64,000 nucleotides of DNA from Treponema sp. GTDB lineage: Bacteria > Spirochaetota > Spirochaetia > Treponematales > Treponemataceae. Both the position numbers and the translations under genes were made by a program. This document shows positions 1 through 8,846 of the stretch, one piece after another. The notes beneath the pieces were generated by a model that was given only the letters and a program-made list of their open reading frames with translations, made no database searches and was not told where the DNA came from. How positions within the stretch are numbered: position 1 is the first letter of the stretch; the number at the start of each line of letters is the position of its first letter. The stretch is taken from contig JAEDFM010000004.1 of the NCBI GenBank assembly GCA_016292805.1, positions 19,808-83,807 on the forward strand, in the 5' to 3' direction.

Positions 1-2
1 CT

Positions 3-2252
3 GTAACATGGCCAAAAGTACAAATGGCTTCTGATACTTACGCAGTTACAGCAGAATATACAGAATCAACTTGTGATGAAGATACAGGTGAATTAATTAC
101 TCCTGAAAATACAAAAATCACATTTGATGAATCAAAAAACCTTTATACTTGTACAATTACAGAACCTTCAGGTTTTAATAAATCTTACATTTCGGGTCGT
201 CCAATTAACCTAAAAGTAAAAGCAACAAGTGCAAAACACCAAGAAGAAACTTCAACAACAGATATTGTTGTCCGTACATTAGGACCTGCAGAAATTGAAA
301 CAAAACAAACTGAACAGCCACAAAAGGATCAGACTAAATTCTCATGGTCACCTGCAGTTGGAGCAAAAAAATACCTTGTTTACCGCATTATGTACGGAGA
401 CAAAGAAAAAACTGATACAAATATCATTGGTACAGATAGACTTATTATTGATGTAGAAAAACTTACTGTAGAAAATGATTCTGATCAGGATAATAATGGA
501 CGTTCTATTATTGAATTTGATTCAAATGAATCTATATATAAATATACTTTAATAGATAAGCAGGTTGATGCAACAGAAACATATGGTTACCAGTTTAATC
601 AGGAACGTATTCAATGGGGGTACCCTATTGATTATGTAGTGCTTCCATTAAGAGAAAATGATAATGCAAATTCTATTTCCTTTAATTACGCTAACCAGAC
701 AACAACTTTTAATACAACTTCTTTAATCAGTTATGAAACAGATTTTATAAAAGAACATAAGGTTGAACGATGTACTTTTGGTTATGGATTTAATGTTCAT
801 GCAACAAAATCTGAAAGTGGATCTAGAATTAAGATTACATGGGAAAAACCTAATAATGTTAATAAATCTGTATCAATTTATAGAATGCCATTTAATAAAA
901 CTGCAAACTATAATTATGGATCTATTTGGGAGAGAATTGCTACAGAAGATTCTAATACCTATGAGTATGAGGATTTTATTGACCAGAAAAAATCTCATTT
1001 AGCTTATGTTTATGCTGTTCAGTATGATTCAACTTCAGATTTAGTTTCTTCATACAGAACCTCGCCTTACGGACTTGGTATGAAAGAAAAGAATTATGAT
1101 GAAAAGTATACTAATGCTAATAAAACTGTAGAACCAAGCAATAAAGGATATTTGTTCTCTATTACAAATGTTGAAGCTCAGCCTATTGATGGTACTAATT
1201 CATACAAAGAATTAATTTCTTGGAATTCAACATGGGACTTTGAAGAAAGAGCATTGTGTCCAACAAGTTTTGATATTCAAGTAAAAAATAAAAACCTTGC
1301 ATACACAAAAGACTGGATAAGTATTGCAAAAGTAAACATTTCTCCAAAAGGAGAGTTTTCATTTGATAACAATTTTACTCTTCCTGAAAATAATGATTAT
1401 GATGTTTATGTAAATACAGACTCTATTGGTGAAGTTACAGTTGAACCAAATAGCTTTATAAATAATCAGGCACCAATAGAAACAAACGGTTTGCTAAAAG
1501 TATTGCGAGACACACGTCACTATTACAGTTTTTATATTACCGATGGTACATCTTACGATAGACAATTCGATGATGAAACATTGTATACATATAGAAATAT
1601 TACAGATTCAGAACTGGTTAAATGTATTAATCTAATTTTAGCAGACGCACTTTATCAGGCTCATATAGATAAAACCGATGGCATTGTAGTTTCTGCCGAA
1701 AAACTTTCTACTTTTTGTGAAGGAAAAGAAGGTACTTTCACTTTCACCTTTACAGCTTGGAAAAAAAATAGTCAATGGGGATTCAGTGGAAAAGATTATA
1801 TTCATGTATTCCGCTGTGGTAGTCCAATTGATACCAAGAATTATTTAACCTCAGATTTTACACTTTGTGGAGAAAATAGTTCAGAAGCTAAAGGTTGTGA
1901 TCAACAAAAACTATATCACTTACCGCTACTTTCTCTAACAGTAAAACACAATTCCGGATTAGCATCATACTCAAAGCCTGTAACCATTATAGTTGGAGAA
2001 TCTGGTACTTCTGAAAATTATACGCTTAAAGAAACTGTTAATGGGGAAGAATTCGATTTTTATCCAACAGACGATAATAAAAAATCAATTAACAGAGATT
2101 ATGGAGTATTTATGAAATGGTTCCCTTACTGGCTAGGTAATGATATTAGTGGGACACCTGTTACTTCATATAATGAGTCATATCCACTATATATGACATC
2201 AAAAAAGACAGATTCAGATACTGATAAATCATGGAAAACATGGTGGAACTAA
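3..2252 (+). CDS. Large FN3-type surface/exported protein, 5'-truncated by the window edge
   Basis: The frame is open to the left edge: codons upstream of the first Met (position 24) read V-T-W-P-K-V-Q without a stop, so the N-terminus, including any signal sequence, lies outside the window. The visible ~749 residues are rich in Asn, Thr, Ser and Tyr, with repeated beta-strand patterns typical of fibronectin type III folds, for example around residues 95-125 ('FSWSPAVGAKKYLVYR') and 270-300 ('KITWEKPNNVNKSVSIYR', counted from the Met at 24). There are few cysteines and no catalytic motif that I recognise. The stop is followed after 11 bases by another FN3 lipoprotein gene, so the two are probably co-transcribed and may act together at the cell surface. 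Function is unknown; adhesion or binding of polymers is only a guess from the fold. Confidence 0.8.
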   Translation, partial: VTWPKVQMASDTYAVTAEYTESTCDEDTGELITPENTKITFDESKNLYTCTITEPSGFNKSYISGRPINLKVKATSAKHQEETSTTDIVVRTLGPAEIETKQTEQPQKDQTKFSWSPAVGAKKYLVYRIMYGDKEKTDTNIIGTDRLIIDVEKLTVENDSDQDNNGRSIIEFDSNESIYKYTLIDKQVDATETYGYQFNQERIQWGYPIDYVVLPLRENDNANSISFNYANQTTTFNTTSLISYETDFIKEHKVERCTFGYGFNVHATKSESGSRIKITWEKPNNVNKSVSIYRMPFNKTANYNYGSIWERIATEDSNTYEYEDFIDQKKSHLAYVYAVQYDSTSDLVSSYRTSPYGLGMKEKNYDEKYTNANKTVEPSNKGYLFSITNVEAQPIDGTNSYKELISWNSTWDFEERALCPTSFDIQVKNKNLAYTKDWISIAKVNISPKGEFSFDNNFTLPENNDYDVYVNTDSIGEVTVEPNSFINNQAPIETNGLLKVLRDTRHYYSFYITDGTSYDRQFDDETLYTYRNITDSELVKCINLILADALYQAHIDKTDGIVVSAEKLSTFCEGKEGTFTFTFTAWKKNSQWGFSGKDYIHVFRCGSPIDTKNYLTSDFTLCGENSSEAKGCDQQKLYHLPLLSLTVKHNSGLASYSKPVTIIVGESGTSENYTLKETVNGEEFDFYPTDDNKKSINRDYGVFMKWFPYWLGNDISGTPVTSYNESYPLYMTSKKTDSDTDKSWKTWWN

Positions 2253-2263
2253 GGAGAACAGAC

Positions 2264-4489
2264 ATGAAACATACATTTAAATATATTTTTACAATGCTTC
2301 TCTGCTCTGTTTTTATTTTCACAAGCTGCTATACATGGTTTGAAGATAAAGTAAAAATGGATACAGAAACACCTCAGATTTCTCTTACTGATTTTTTATA
2401 TGAAGCACCAAAAATTACAAATCTTGATCCACCTGAACAGTTAATTGTTTCTCAAGGATTATATAGCGGAATTATTAAGCTTCATTGGACTGATGTTCCT
2501 AATGCTACTTCATACAGAATTGAACGTGCGGTAGTAAGCGCAGACTCAAATGGAAATTATCCAATTCCAGAAGAAGGAGATTTTTCTGTTCTAGAAAAAT
2601 ACGTTTTCCATACAAACTATAGTGATCATATTTTATCAGATCCTAAATCGAATTCAGATTATTCAAAACTTTATTATTATAGAGTTAGTGCAGAAAATAT
2701 TGTAAAAGGTTACGAATCAAGTGATTTTACAGATTATACAGCTCAAGAAACATTTGGTTTAGGCTGGCTTTTAGCACCACCTCAAAATATTTCTGCTTGG
2801 AAGGGCAAAAAGGAAGACTCTATTCAAATTTCCTGGGAAAAAGTACCTAAAGCTAGAAGCTATCAGATTTACCGTGGTGAAAAATCTAATGGCACTGGTA
2901 TGGAATTGTTAGATACAGTAAAAGCAAATCAAAATGTATTCTTAAATTCTATAGAACCAATTGAACAGGGAACTGAATTTTATTACAAAGTTGTTGCTGT
3001 ACTCGGAAATGACTCATTATCTGCTCCAACCGGACTTGCATTAGGATATACAAGAAAAGAAGGAGCTCCAGAGCCACCTGACTCTATTACAATTGAAAAT
3101 GGTAAAGGACAAAGTCTCAATTCTATTAAAATTAAATGGGAACCTGCTGCTGATAAAGAAAATTATAAAACATTTTATTCTGTATTTAGATCTAGCTCTA
3201 CTAATTCATTATTAAAACAGATAAAAAAAGAAACATCCGAAACAAGTGTTGTAGACTCAGATAACCTTGAACCTGGTATTATATACTATTATTATGTACA
3301 ATCAATTTATAAAAATGATATTGATTTTCTAAAGTCAAAATTTTCTGATACAGGTCCAGAACCAGAAGACGATGGCGAAACAGCTTATGGTTATTTGTTA
3401 AGTGCTCCTTCAGATGTTGAAATTACAGATGGCAGTACAAAAGATAAAGTAACTATAAAATGGACGCCAGCAGTACGTTATGTAAAAGAAGAAGTAACAG
3501 ATCCTTTTACATATATAATTCAGAGTTCTGATTCTTTATCAGCAGATTCTTTCGTTGATTTTGAAGAAATAACATCAATTCCTGAAATTTCTGAAGGATA
3601 CTATTCATATGAAGTTTCTAAGAAAAACTTTTATAGAATAATTACCGTAAATTCTGATGGTTTAAGAAGTGAACCTTCTTATATTGTAGCACCTACACCA
3701 GAAGCACCTGAAACAGTAACCGTAACAAAAACTTCAGCTTTAACAGGATTACAAAACTACAATTACAATACAAATGAAGTTTATCCAGTTAAAATTACTT
3801 GGACTAAACCTGCAGATGACAATCCATACGGTTATTATATTTATCGTTCTACAAGTCCTGATAGTGGTTATAGAAGAATTACAGATTTACCTTTATCAGC
3901 TTCATCAACAAGTTTTATTGATGAAAATGAAACTGCCAGACCAGGAACTTATTACTATTACAAAGTAGTTTCATTAAATGTTTTAGGCCAAGGTAAAAAA
4001 GGCAATGTAGACTATGGATACGGAGCTATAACTCGAGATCAGTGGTTCCGTGAATATAATAAAACTATTATGAGTTCACAAGCAAAATTAACTCTTATGC
4101 ATAAATCAAATGATATGGATAAGCTTGGCAGTGAAACAATTAAAGGTAAATTTAGCGGTACACTAAGTTACAATGCTAAAATTGCTGGTTTAGGTGCAGA
4201 AATTACAATGCATTATCAAGATTACTGTGACTTTGTCGATAGTTTTGATAATCCATATTACAAACTAACAGGAAATACAGATACGACTTCTAATATGTCT
4301 GCAAATGGTAACATGCATGAAAAAGTAACTTGTACTGGTATGTATCCTGGATATGCTATTTATAATAATTTGCAGATTAAAGGTGGTGCTGCCGGTGGTG
4401 GTTACTATCTGGTTGAAACATATGATCAAACAGGTTCCATTATTTTACCTGAAGGTAATGTAGATTGGACAGTAGGAGAACAGCATTAA
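2264..4489 (+). CDS. Multi-FN3-domain lipoprotein
   Basis: The protein has 741 residues. I chose the ATG at 2264 because AAGGAG (2251-2256) lies just upstream and because it gives a clean lipoprotein signal: MK, a hydrophobic stretch, then IFTS-C with Cys22 as lipidation site. An in-frame ATG at 2231 lies inside the previous gene and would bury the signal. About five FN3-like units follow (roughly 45-150, 165-275, 280-380, 385-485, 490-615), each with the W-x-(3-5)-A/Y-x-x-Y-x-(I/V)-x-R core. A Gly- and Met-rich C-terminal domain (about 615-741) has no family I recognise. The order FN3 protein, FN3 lipoprotein, small lipoprotein, barrel-like protein suggests one surface complex (inference). 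No enzyme motif is seen. Confidence 0.85.
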   Translation: MKHTFKYIFTMLLCSVFIFTSCYTWFEDKVKMDTETPQISLTDFLYEAPKITNLDPPEQLIVSQGLYSGIIKLHWTDVPNATSYRIERAVVSADSNGNYPIPEEGDFSVLEKYVFHTNYSDHILSDPKSNSDYSKLYYYRVSAENIVKGYESSDFTDYTAQETFGLGWLLAPPQNISAWKGKKEDSIQISWEKVPKARSYQIYRGEKSNGTGMELLDTVKANQNVFLNSIEPIEQGTEFYYKVVAVLGNDSLSAPTGLALGYTRKEGAPEPPDSITIENGKGQSLNSIKIKWEPAADKENYKTFYSVFRSSSTNSLLKQIKKETSETSVVDSDNLEPGIIYYYYVQSIYKNDIDFLKSKFSDTGPEPEDDGETAYGYLLSAPSDVEITDGSTKDKVTIKWTPAVRYVKEEVTDPFTYIIQSSDSLSADSFVDFEEITSIPEISEGYYSYEVSKKNFYRIITVNSDGLRSEPSYIVAPTPEAPETVTVTKTSALTGLQNYNYNTNEVYPVKITWTKPADDNPYGYYIYRSTSPDSGYRRITDLPLSASSTSFIDENETARPGTYYYYKVVSLNVLGQGKKGNVDYGYGAITRDQWFREYNKTIMSSQAKLTLMHKSNDMDKLGSETIKGKFSGTLSYNAKIAGLGAEITMHYQDYCDFVDSFDNPYYKLTGNTDTTSNMSANGNMHEKVTCTGMYPGYAIYNNLQIKGGAAGGGYYLVETYDQTGSIILPEGNVDWTVGEQH

Positions 4490-4507
4490 TTGTTAAAGGA
4501 GAAAACA

Positions 4508-4855
4508 ATGAAAAAGAATATTTTATTAGTTACAATTTTACTTATTTTATCAGGTATTTTTACCTCTTGTTATACACCTAACCCACTCTATGGAACATGG
4601 ACAGACAATAGTGGAAACAAAATTCAATTTATGGATGATGGAACCTTTACAGCAACTGTTTTTGATTTAACTAATACATCAGAAAATTATGAAGGTAGCT
4701 GGAAATGTATCGATAACGTTCTTATTTTTAATATTCTTTCTGAAACATCATACACAAGAAATACAGAATGGGATGTTAGAGGCAGTTTCCTCTATCTTAC
4801 CTGGCAAATAAATGGAACCGCAAAAGTTCTCACGTTACAAAAAACAGCCCGCTAG
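4508..4855 (+). CDS. Small lipocalin-like lipoprotein
   Basis: The protein has 115 residues. The ATG at 4508 is preceded by AAAGGAG (4495-4501); an upstream TTG in frame at 4490 is less likely. The signal peptide ends in IFTS-C (Cys21), the same five-residue lipobox as the gene before it. The mature part opens with 'PLYGTWTDNSGNKIQF' and continues 'DDGTFTA...GSWKC...LIFNI'. This is the GxW / D-G-x-F-x / GxW strand pattern of small lipocalin-like or DUF-type beta proteins that bind or monitor hydrophobic compounds. It lies 18 bases after the FN3 lipoprotein and 9 bases before the next gene, so it is probably in the same operon. No specific ligand can be deduced. Confidence 0.82.
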   Translation: MKKNILLVTILLILSGIFTSCYTPNPLYGTWTDNSGNKIQFMDDGTFTATVFDLTNTSENYEGSWKCIDNVLIFNILSETSYTRNTEWDVRGSFLYLTWQINGTAKVLTLQKTAR

Positions 4856-4864
4856 GAGCACTAG

Positions 4865-5608
4865 ATGAAAAAATTACTTTTATTGACTTCATTATTATTG
4901 CTTTCTGCTGTGCTTTTTGCCCAGGAAACTGAAAGTAACGCAATTGATTCTGGAGAAGCAAAAATTACACTTTCGAAAGAAGGAAAAAAAGCGGCCCGTG
5001 CTGCAAAAAAAGCTGAAAAAGATGCAAAAGAATATAACTTCAAATTCCGTATTAACGAAGGTGGTTCTTTTGGGCAGATTACCAGGATAGAAAAAATGGA
5101 TAACCGTTCAAACTTTGTTCGGGAAACAATGATTGCTGGTGCATTTGTAAATTTTCAGACTGTTGATTTATACGATAAAATTGATTTTACAATTCAGTTA
5201 GCAGGTTATTATCCTGTTCACAATGCATTTAATGGAATGAAGCAGTTCCCTAAGAATAAACTTAATTATGCAATTGATGGATTTTTAGGAGCAACTTATA
5301 CATGGGATAAAATAAAATATATTCCAATTGATTTATCTCTTGGATTACATTCTATGTATCAGCTTACAGATGAATATCATATGGTTTATGTAGGTTTAGG
5401 CTTCTTAGGAACTATAAACTTTCCACTTTCTGAACGATGGACTATTGTAAATAATTATTTCTTTAGTTATGACGATGCAAACCTGGGCTCCAACAAAAAG
5501 ATTCAGCATTTTGATGCAGCCTATCAGTATCATATTGATTTAGGATTCAGATATTCTAAGAGAGCTAAAAACTCATACTACTACATTGCAAAAAAACAAG
5601 CACTGTGA
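4865..5608 (+). CDS. Exported beta-barrel-like outer membrane protein
   Basis: The protein has 247 residues with a cleavable signal peptide (MKKLLLLTSLLLLSAVLFAQ, likely cut before E/T at about 20). A Lys/Ala-rich charged segment (about 40-58) follows, then alternating hydrophobic/polar strands rich in Tyr, Phe and Gly with aromatic girdle-like residues ('GFLGATYTWDKIKYIPIDL', 'MVYVGLGFLGTINF'), ending in a final strand 'IDLGFRYSKR' and a basic tail. Such features suit a small outer-membrane barrel, but the last residue is Leu rather than Phe, so membrane insertion is inferred. AGGAG (4855-4859) lies upstream of the ATG. It is the last gene of the four-gene surface cluster. It could also be a periplasmic beta-sandwich. 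Confidence 0.75.
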   Translation: MKKLLLLTSLLLLSAVLFAQETESNAIDSGEAKITLSKEGKKAARAAKKAEKDAKEYNFKFRINEGGSFGQITRIEKMDNRSNFVRETMIAGAFVNFQTVDLYDKIDFTIQLAGYYPVHNAFNGMKQFPKNKLNYAIDGFLGATYTWDKIKYIPIDLSLGLHSMYQLTDEYHMVYVGLGFLGTINFPLSERWTIVNNYFFSYDDANLGSNKKIQHFDAAYQYHIDLGFRYSKRAKNSYYYIAKKQAL

Positions 5609-5628
5609 TAAATTAAATATTACAACTC

Positions 5629-5662
5629 TAGGGAAGGTTCTTTTATGTGTTACTCTTCCCTA
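5629..5662 (+). promoter_or_regulatory. Inverted repeat in the leader of the PUR-domain gene
   Basis: TAGGGAAG (5629-5636) pairs perfectly with CTTCCCTA (5655-5662) across an 18-base loop. It lies between the barrel-like gene and the PUR-domain gene, 29 bases before the latter's ATG. There is no good T-run after it, so it is a weak terminator at best. The left arm is part of the 10-mer GGGAAGGTTC, which recurs at 6126-6135 after the gene. Confidence 0.45.
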
Positions 5663-5691
5663 TTCATATTAGCGCAAGAAGGAGATACAAA

Positions 5692-6102
5692 ATGGGAGCA
5701 CGTGGAGAACTTTACACAACTCAGGTCTATTTAGATAATCGTTCATATTTTTTCAATGTTAAAGAAAACCGTACTGGTGATGTATTTTTGCAGATTGTAG
5801 AAAGCAAAAACCGTGAAGGTGCAGAACAGGACCGTCATCAGGTTGCAATTTTTGCTGAAGACATGCAGAAATTTTTACAGGGAATGGAAAAATCTTTGGA
5901 ATTCATTGAAAAAGATCGTAAAGCACGCCAGAAAATCCAGCGCGAAAAGAAAGCTGCAAAAGAAGCAAAATACGGTTCTGGTAAAAAAATCTATAAAGTA
6001 AAATCAGATAAAAAAGCTGAAGCACCAGCTGCTGAATCTCCTGTAAAAAAGACAGGTAGAGTTCATGTAGTTTCTAAAAAGCCAGCTGCTGATAAAGAAT
6101 AA
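5692..6102 (+). CDS. PUR-domain DNA/RNA-binding protein (BpuR-like, DUF3276 type)
   Basis: The protein has 136 residues. The ATG at 5692 follows AAGGAG (5679-5684), and the product starts MGARGELYTTQVY. The first ~80 residues contain the conserved PUR core 'RSYFFNVKENRTGDVFLQIVESK', which closely matches Borrelia BpuR, a dimeric single-stranded nucleic-acid-binding protein that regulates transcription and translation (family knowledge). The remaining ~55 residues form a Lys/Ala/Pro-rich tail, probably disordered and able to contact nucleic acid non-specifically. The gene is alone between a leader inverted repeat and a terminator hairpin, so it is probably a single transcript, convergent with rnhB. 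Target genes cannot be read from the sequence. Confidence 0.88.
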   Translation: MGARGELYTTQVYLDNRSYFFNVKENRTGDVFLQIVESKNREGAEQDRHQVAIFAEDMQKFLQGMEKSLEFIEKDRKARQKIQREKKAAKEAKYGSGKKIYKVKSDKKAEAPAAESPVKKTGRVHVVSKKPAADKE

Positions 6103-6110
6103 ATATAAAA

Positions 6111-6136
6111 GGGACTTTCCAATAAGGGAAGGTTCC
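6111..6136 (+). terminator. Terminator hairpin after the PUR-domain gene
   Basis: GGGACTTTCC (6111-6120) pairs with GGAAGGTTCC (6127-6136) over a six-base loop, including two G-T pairs, and is followed by TTAATTATTTT. It sits between the convergent PUR-domain and rnhB stops. Confidence 0.65.
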
Positions 6137-6151
6137 TTAATTATTTTAAAC

Positions 6152-6757
6152 CTAATACTTAAAACTTAACCGCTGAATTGGACTTGGCCCAATTTTATAA
6201 CACACTTCCTTGTGAGCCTTTGTTGGATATCCTTTATGTTTAGCATATCCATATTCAGGATAAAGCTTATCCATTTGGTACATAATTCTGTCCCTTTCAA
6301 CTTTTGCCAGAATACTGGCAGCCATTACGCAGGTATAATTTCCATCTGCCTTTGGTTCACAACGACATTCTATTGGTACCTGAGGACAACGAGTTCCGTC
6401 AGTAATTCCAGACAGCTTAATTTTAGAATAATCAATTCCATTATTCTGGCACCACTGGGGTAATTTTTGAACCATCTGTTCATAAGCAAGTTTCATTGCT
6501 AGCATTGATGCTTCAAGAATATTTATTTCATCAATTTTTTTATGGTCAACTAAAGCTACACCCCAGCAGGCTTTTTCTTTAATAATCAGCTCTGCTGCAT
6601 TCCGCTTTTTTTCGCTTAACTTTTTAGAGTCATTTAAAAATTCAAAAGGAAAATCTGGTGGAAGAATTACACAGCCTGCACTTACTGGACCTGCAAGAGG
6701 TCCCCGTCCAGCTTCGTCAAAACCTGCTTCAAGAATATTAGAATCCATAGTTTTCAT
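6152..6757 (-). CDS. rnhB: Ribonuclease HII
   Basis: The protein has 201 residues from the ATG at 6757; a TTG two codons earlier and an ATG at 6748 are alternatives. It cleaves the RNA strand of RNA/DNA hybrids and removes single ribonucleotides from DNA. The family signature DEAGRGPLAGPV gives the catalytic Asp14 and Glu15. Further acidic residues lie in 'ITDGTRCP' and 'AKVERDRIM', as expected for the four-carboxylate metal site, and the C-terminal 'HKGYPTKAH' motif is present. Length is normal for the family. The start overlaps the end of the upstream beta-helix gene by about 20 bases, so it is the last gene of the long prfB-to-rnhB run. Confidence 0.95.
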   Translation of the reverse strand: MKTMDSNILEAGFDEAGRGPLAGPVSAGCVILPPDFPFEFLNDSKKLSEKKRNAAELIIKEKACWGVALVDHKKIDEINILEASMLAMKLAYEQMVQKLPQWCQNNGIDYSKIKLSGITDGTRCPQVPIECRCEPKADGNYTCVMAASILAKVERDRIMYQMDKLYPEYGYAKHKGYPTKAHKEVCYKIGPSPIQRLSFKY

Positions 6758-8825
6758 TATCAACTAAAGTTACATTTGATTTATTTTCTGTGAAAACTGG
6801 AACAATTGATTTAGAAACCTTGGAAAGTTCTGCCTTAAATACATTGTGGTTAAAAGAACCTGTAACACCAAACAATTCTGCAATACGACCAGTTTTACCA
6901 CTGATTTTGAAAGTGTTATCCTTACAATCAATCTGTCCTTCCGACATAGAAATTACTACACAGATATCTGCAGAAGCATTTAATTTTGTATTCTTAATAC
7001 TGATTTTAGATTTTACACTGCTTATGAATGAAGCATAACTTGAACAGGCAACTGCACAAATTGAGTTGTCTACATAAACATTAGAATTCACAGCTTCAAG
7101 AATTGTACCATTCTTTTCAAAATCACCATAAAGTAAACAGTCTGTAAAAATAAGATTTGATCGTTCCCCTTTTATCATAGGAATGATTTTTGTGGAACTG
7201 CCGTCCTTCTTATTTTTGACTGTTATATTTTTAATATCCAGACTTGAATCTATAGCAACCAGTTGAGCATCTGCTTCAAATGTAATAGAAGAGTTTTGAC
7301 TTCCATTAATTACACAGTTTGAAGTAAGCATATGTTTACCTTTTGGAATAATCATATCTCCTGTTACAGAAAGTGAAACGCTTCTGCTTAAATTAAGATA
7401 CTCAAGCATTGTTGCAAAATCTGTAAATGGTCGTTCTGCTGTTCCATCTGCACCAGCTTCGCTTGCTGTTGAATCAAAGAAATAATTATACTGATCAATA
7501 ATTACGCTGTATTCTGTAATTTCACTAGGATTTGAACCATTCATAGAATAAGCACGAACTTTATAGTAAACACCACTTTCCTTTAATCCTGTAAACTGCA
7601 ATTTAATTTCACTTCCCTCTGCTGCAATGAAATTTTCTGCATGACAGTCTTTGAATATAGGACTTTCTGGAGTATAGCGGTTTCCATTTACTGGGAAAGG
7701 TTCACTTACTGCATAATACAGCTGTCCTTCTTTACTTCCGGTAATTGTAATTTCCACATCTGAACGGGTATAAAAATTATCTGTATTACTTGTAATAAAT
7801 GGTGCTGCTGGTGGACGCTTATTAAGTTCATAAGGAATTTCCACAGTACCCTGTAAAAGTCCGTTACAGAAAATACCAGCTTTTAAAACTCCGTTTACTT
7901 TATCACCATAGAAAACATCAACAACCAGTTCTTCAAATAATTCCTGGTAAGAATTATCTGCATCAAGAACTGCCAGGCGGTAACTTGGATCTCCATTTAC
8001 AGAAATCTTAAGTTCTCCATCTTCTGTTTCAAAAGTGCTGATTTCGGGTTTTGCAGGGAGAATGATGAATTCTATTGGATTCCCAAATTCATAGGCAATA
8101 TTCTGATAGCTGATCATATGACTTACGGTACGGTCCAGCTTTACAGCTTCTTTTGGAAGTCCCCAGTAGTCTCCATCAATTTTATAAATAAGATTTCTAT
8201 CAAGAAATTCTATTGTTTCCCAATCTGTAATTTTAATTGGTAAATCTCTGCGGCTAAAAGCACCTGCAGAAACCGGAAAGGTACAAATAATAAATCTGTA
8301 TTTTTTATTTGTAGTCTGATCCCACAAAGTACAAGGAATATTTCTATTTAAGATTGTTTTATCTGAAATACTTACAGTCTGACCTTTAACAAAAGCATCT
8401 GGAGGAAGTCCAAAACTAAAATAAAGTGAATCTGGAATTGCAAGTTCAGTACCGGCTGTATAATTAATAACACCTGTATCATAGAAAGTAGAAATAAATG
8501 AACCATAAGAAGCTGCAGCACTATCATCACAATTAACTTTGTATTTTACTTCCACATATTCTTTTTTAGTTCTGGAAATCACTTTGGCAATTTTTAAAGT
8601 TACATCCCCTTCTACATCAAGCAAAACAGGACCATCATAGGCAAAACCAAAGGAAGCAGGATCTGAACCGTCAACAGAGTAAAAATAATCACCATCAGAA
8701 GTTGTATCAATAACCAGCATCTGCTTGTTAGACCAGGTTCCCTTAATTGGACTTACAATATTTATCTGTGCAAAGAGTTGAGAAACTAAAAATAAACAAA
8801 GGCCAAATACAAAACTTCTTTTCAT
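6738..8825 (-). CDS. Exported protein with chitobiase-C-like and beta-helix regions
   Basis: The protein has 695 residues with a signal peptide (hydrophobic to about residue 19, ending LFAQ). Residues ~25-100 ('YFYSVDGSDP...FAYDGPVLLD') resemble the CHB_HEX_C / chitobiase C-terminal Ig-like fold; a second similar unit is near residues 340-450 ('ITGSKEGQLYYAVSEPFPV'). The last ~230 residues show short strand-turn repeats rich in Asn, Ser, Ile and Val ('IKNTKLNAS', 'DCKDNTFKISG', 'FNHNVFKAE'), typical of a right-handed parallel beta-helix. No catalytic triad of a known polysaccharide lyase is recognised, so I call it a surface or periplasmic binding protein. It lies between a phosphoribosyltransferase and rnhB in the same direction. 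Confidence 0.8.
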   Translation of the reverse strand: MKRSFVFGLCLFLVSQLFAQINIVSPIKGTWSNKQMLVIDTTSDGDYFYSVDGSDPASFGFAYDGPVLLDVEGDVTLKIAKVISRTKKEYVEVKYKVNCDDSAAASYGSFISTFYDTGVINYTAGTELAIPDSLYFSFGLPPDAFVKGQTVSISDKTILNRNIPCTLWDQTTNKKYRFIICTFPVSAGAFSRRDLPIKITDWETIEFLDRNLIYKIDGDYWGLPKEAVKLDRTVSHMISYQNIAYEFGNPIEFIILPAKPEISTFETEDGELKISVNGDPSYRLAVLDADNSYQELFEELVVDVFYGDKVNGVLKAGIFCNGLLQGTVEIPYELNKRPPAAPFITSNTDNFYTRSDVEITITGSKEGQLYYAVSEPFPVNGNRYTPESPIFKDCHAENFIAAEGSEIKLQFTGLKESGVYYKVRAYSMNGSNPSEITEYSVIIDQYNYFFDSTASEAGADGTAERPFTDFATMLEYLNLSRSVSLSVTGDMIIPKGKHMLTSNCVINGSQNSSITFEADAQLVAIDSSLDIKNITVKNKKDGSSTKIIPMIKGERSNLIFTDCLLYGDFEKNGTILEAVNSNVYVDNSICAVACSSYASFISSVKSKISIKNTKLNASADICVVISMSEGQIDCKDNTFKISGKTGRIAELFGVTGSFNHNVFKAELSKVSKSIVPVFTENKSNVTLVDNENYGF

Positions 8826-8846
8826 AAAACTATACCTTAGATAAAA

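Noticed and set aside
2231..2263. Upstream ATG for the FN3 lipoprotein
   Set aside because: It overlaps the previous gene, has no ribosome site and would place charged residues before the lipoprotein signal.
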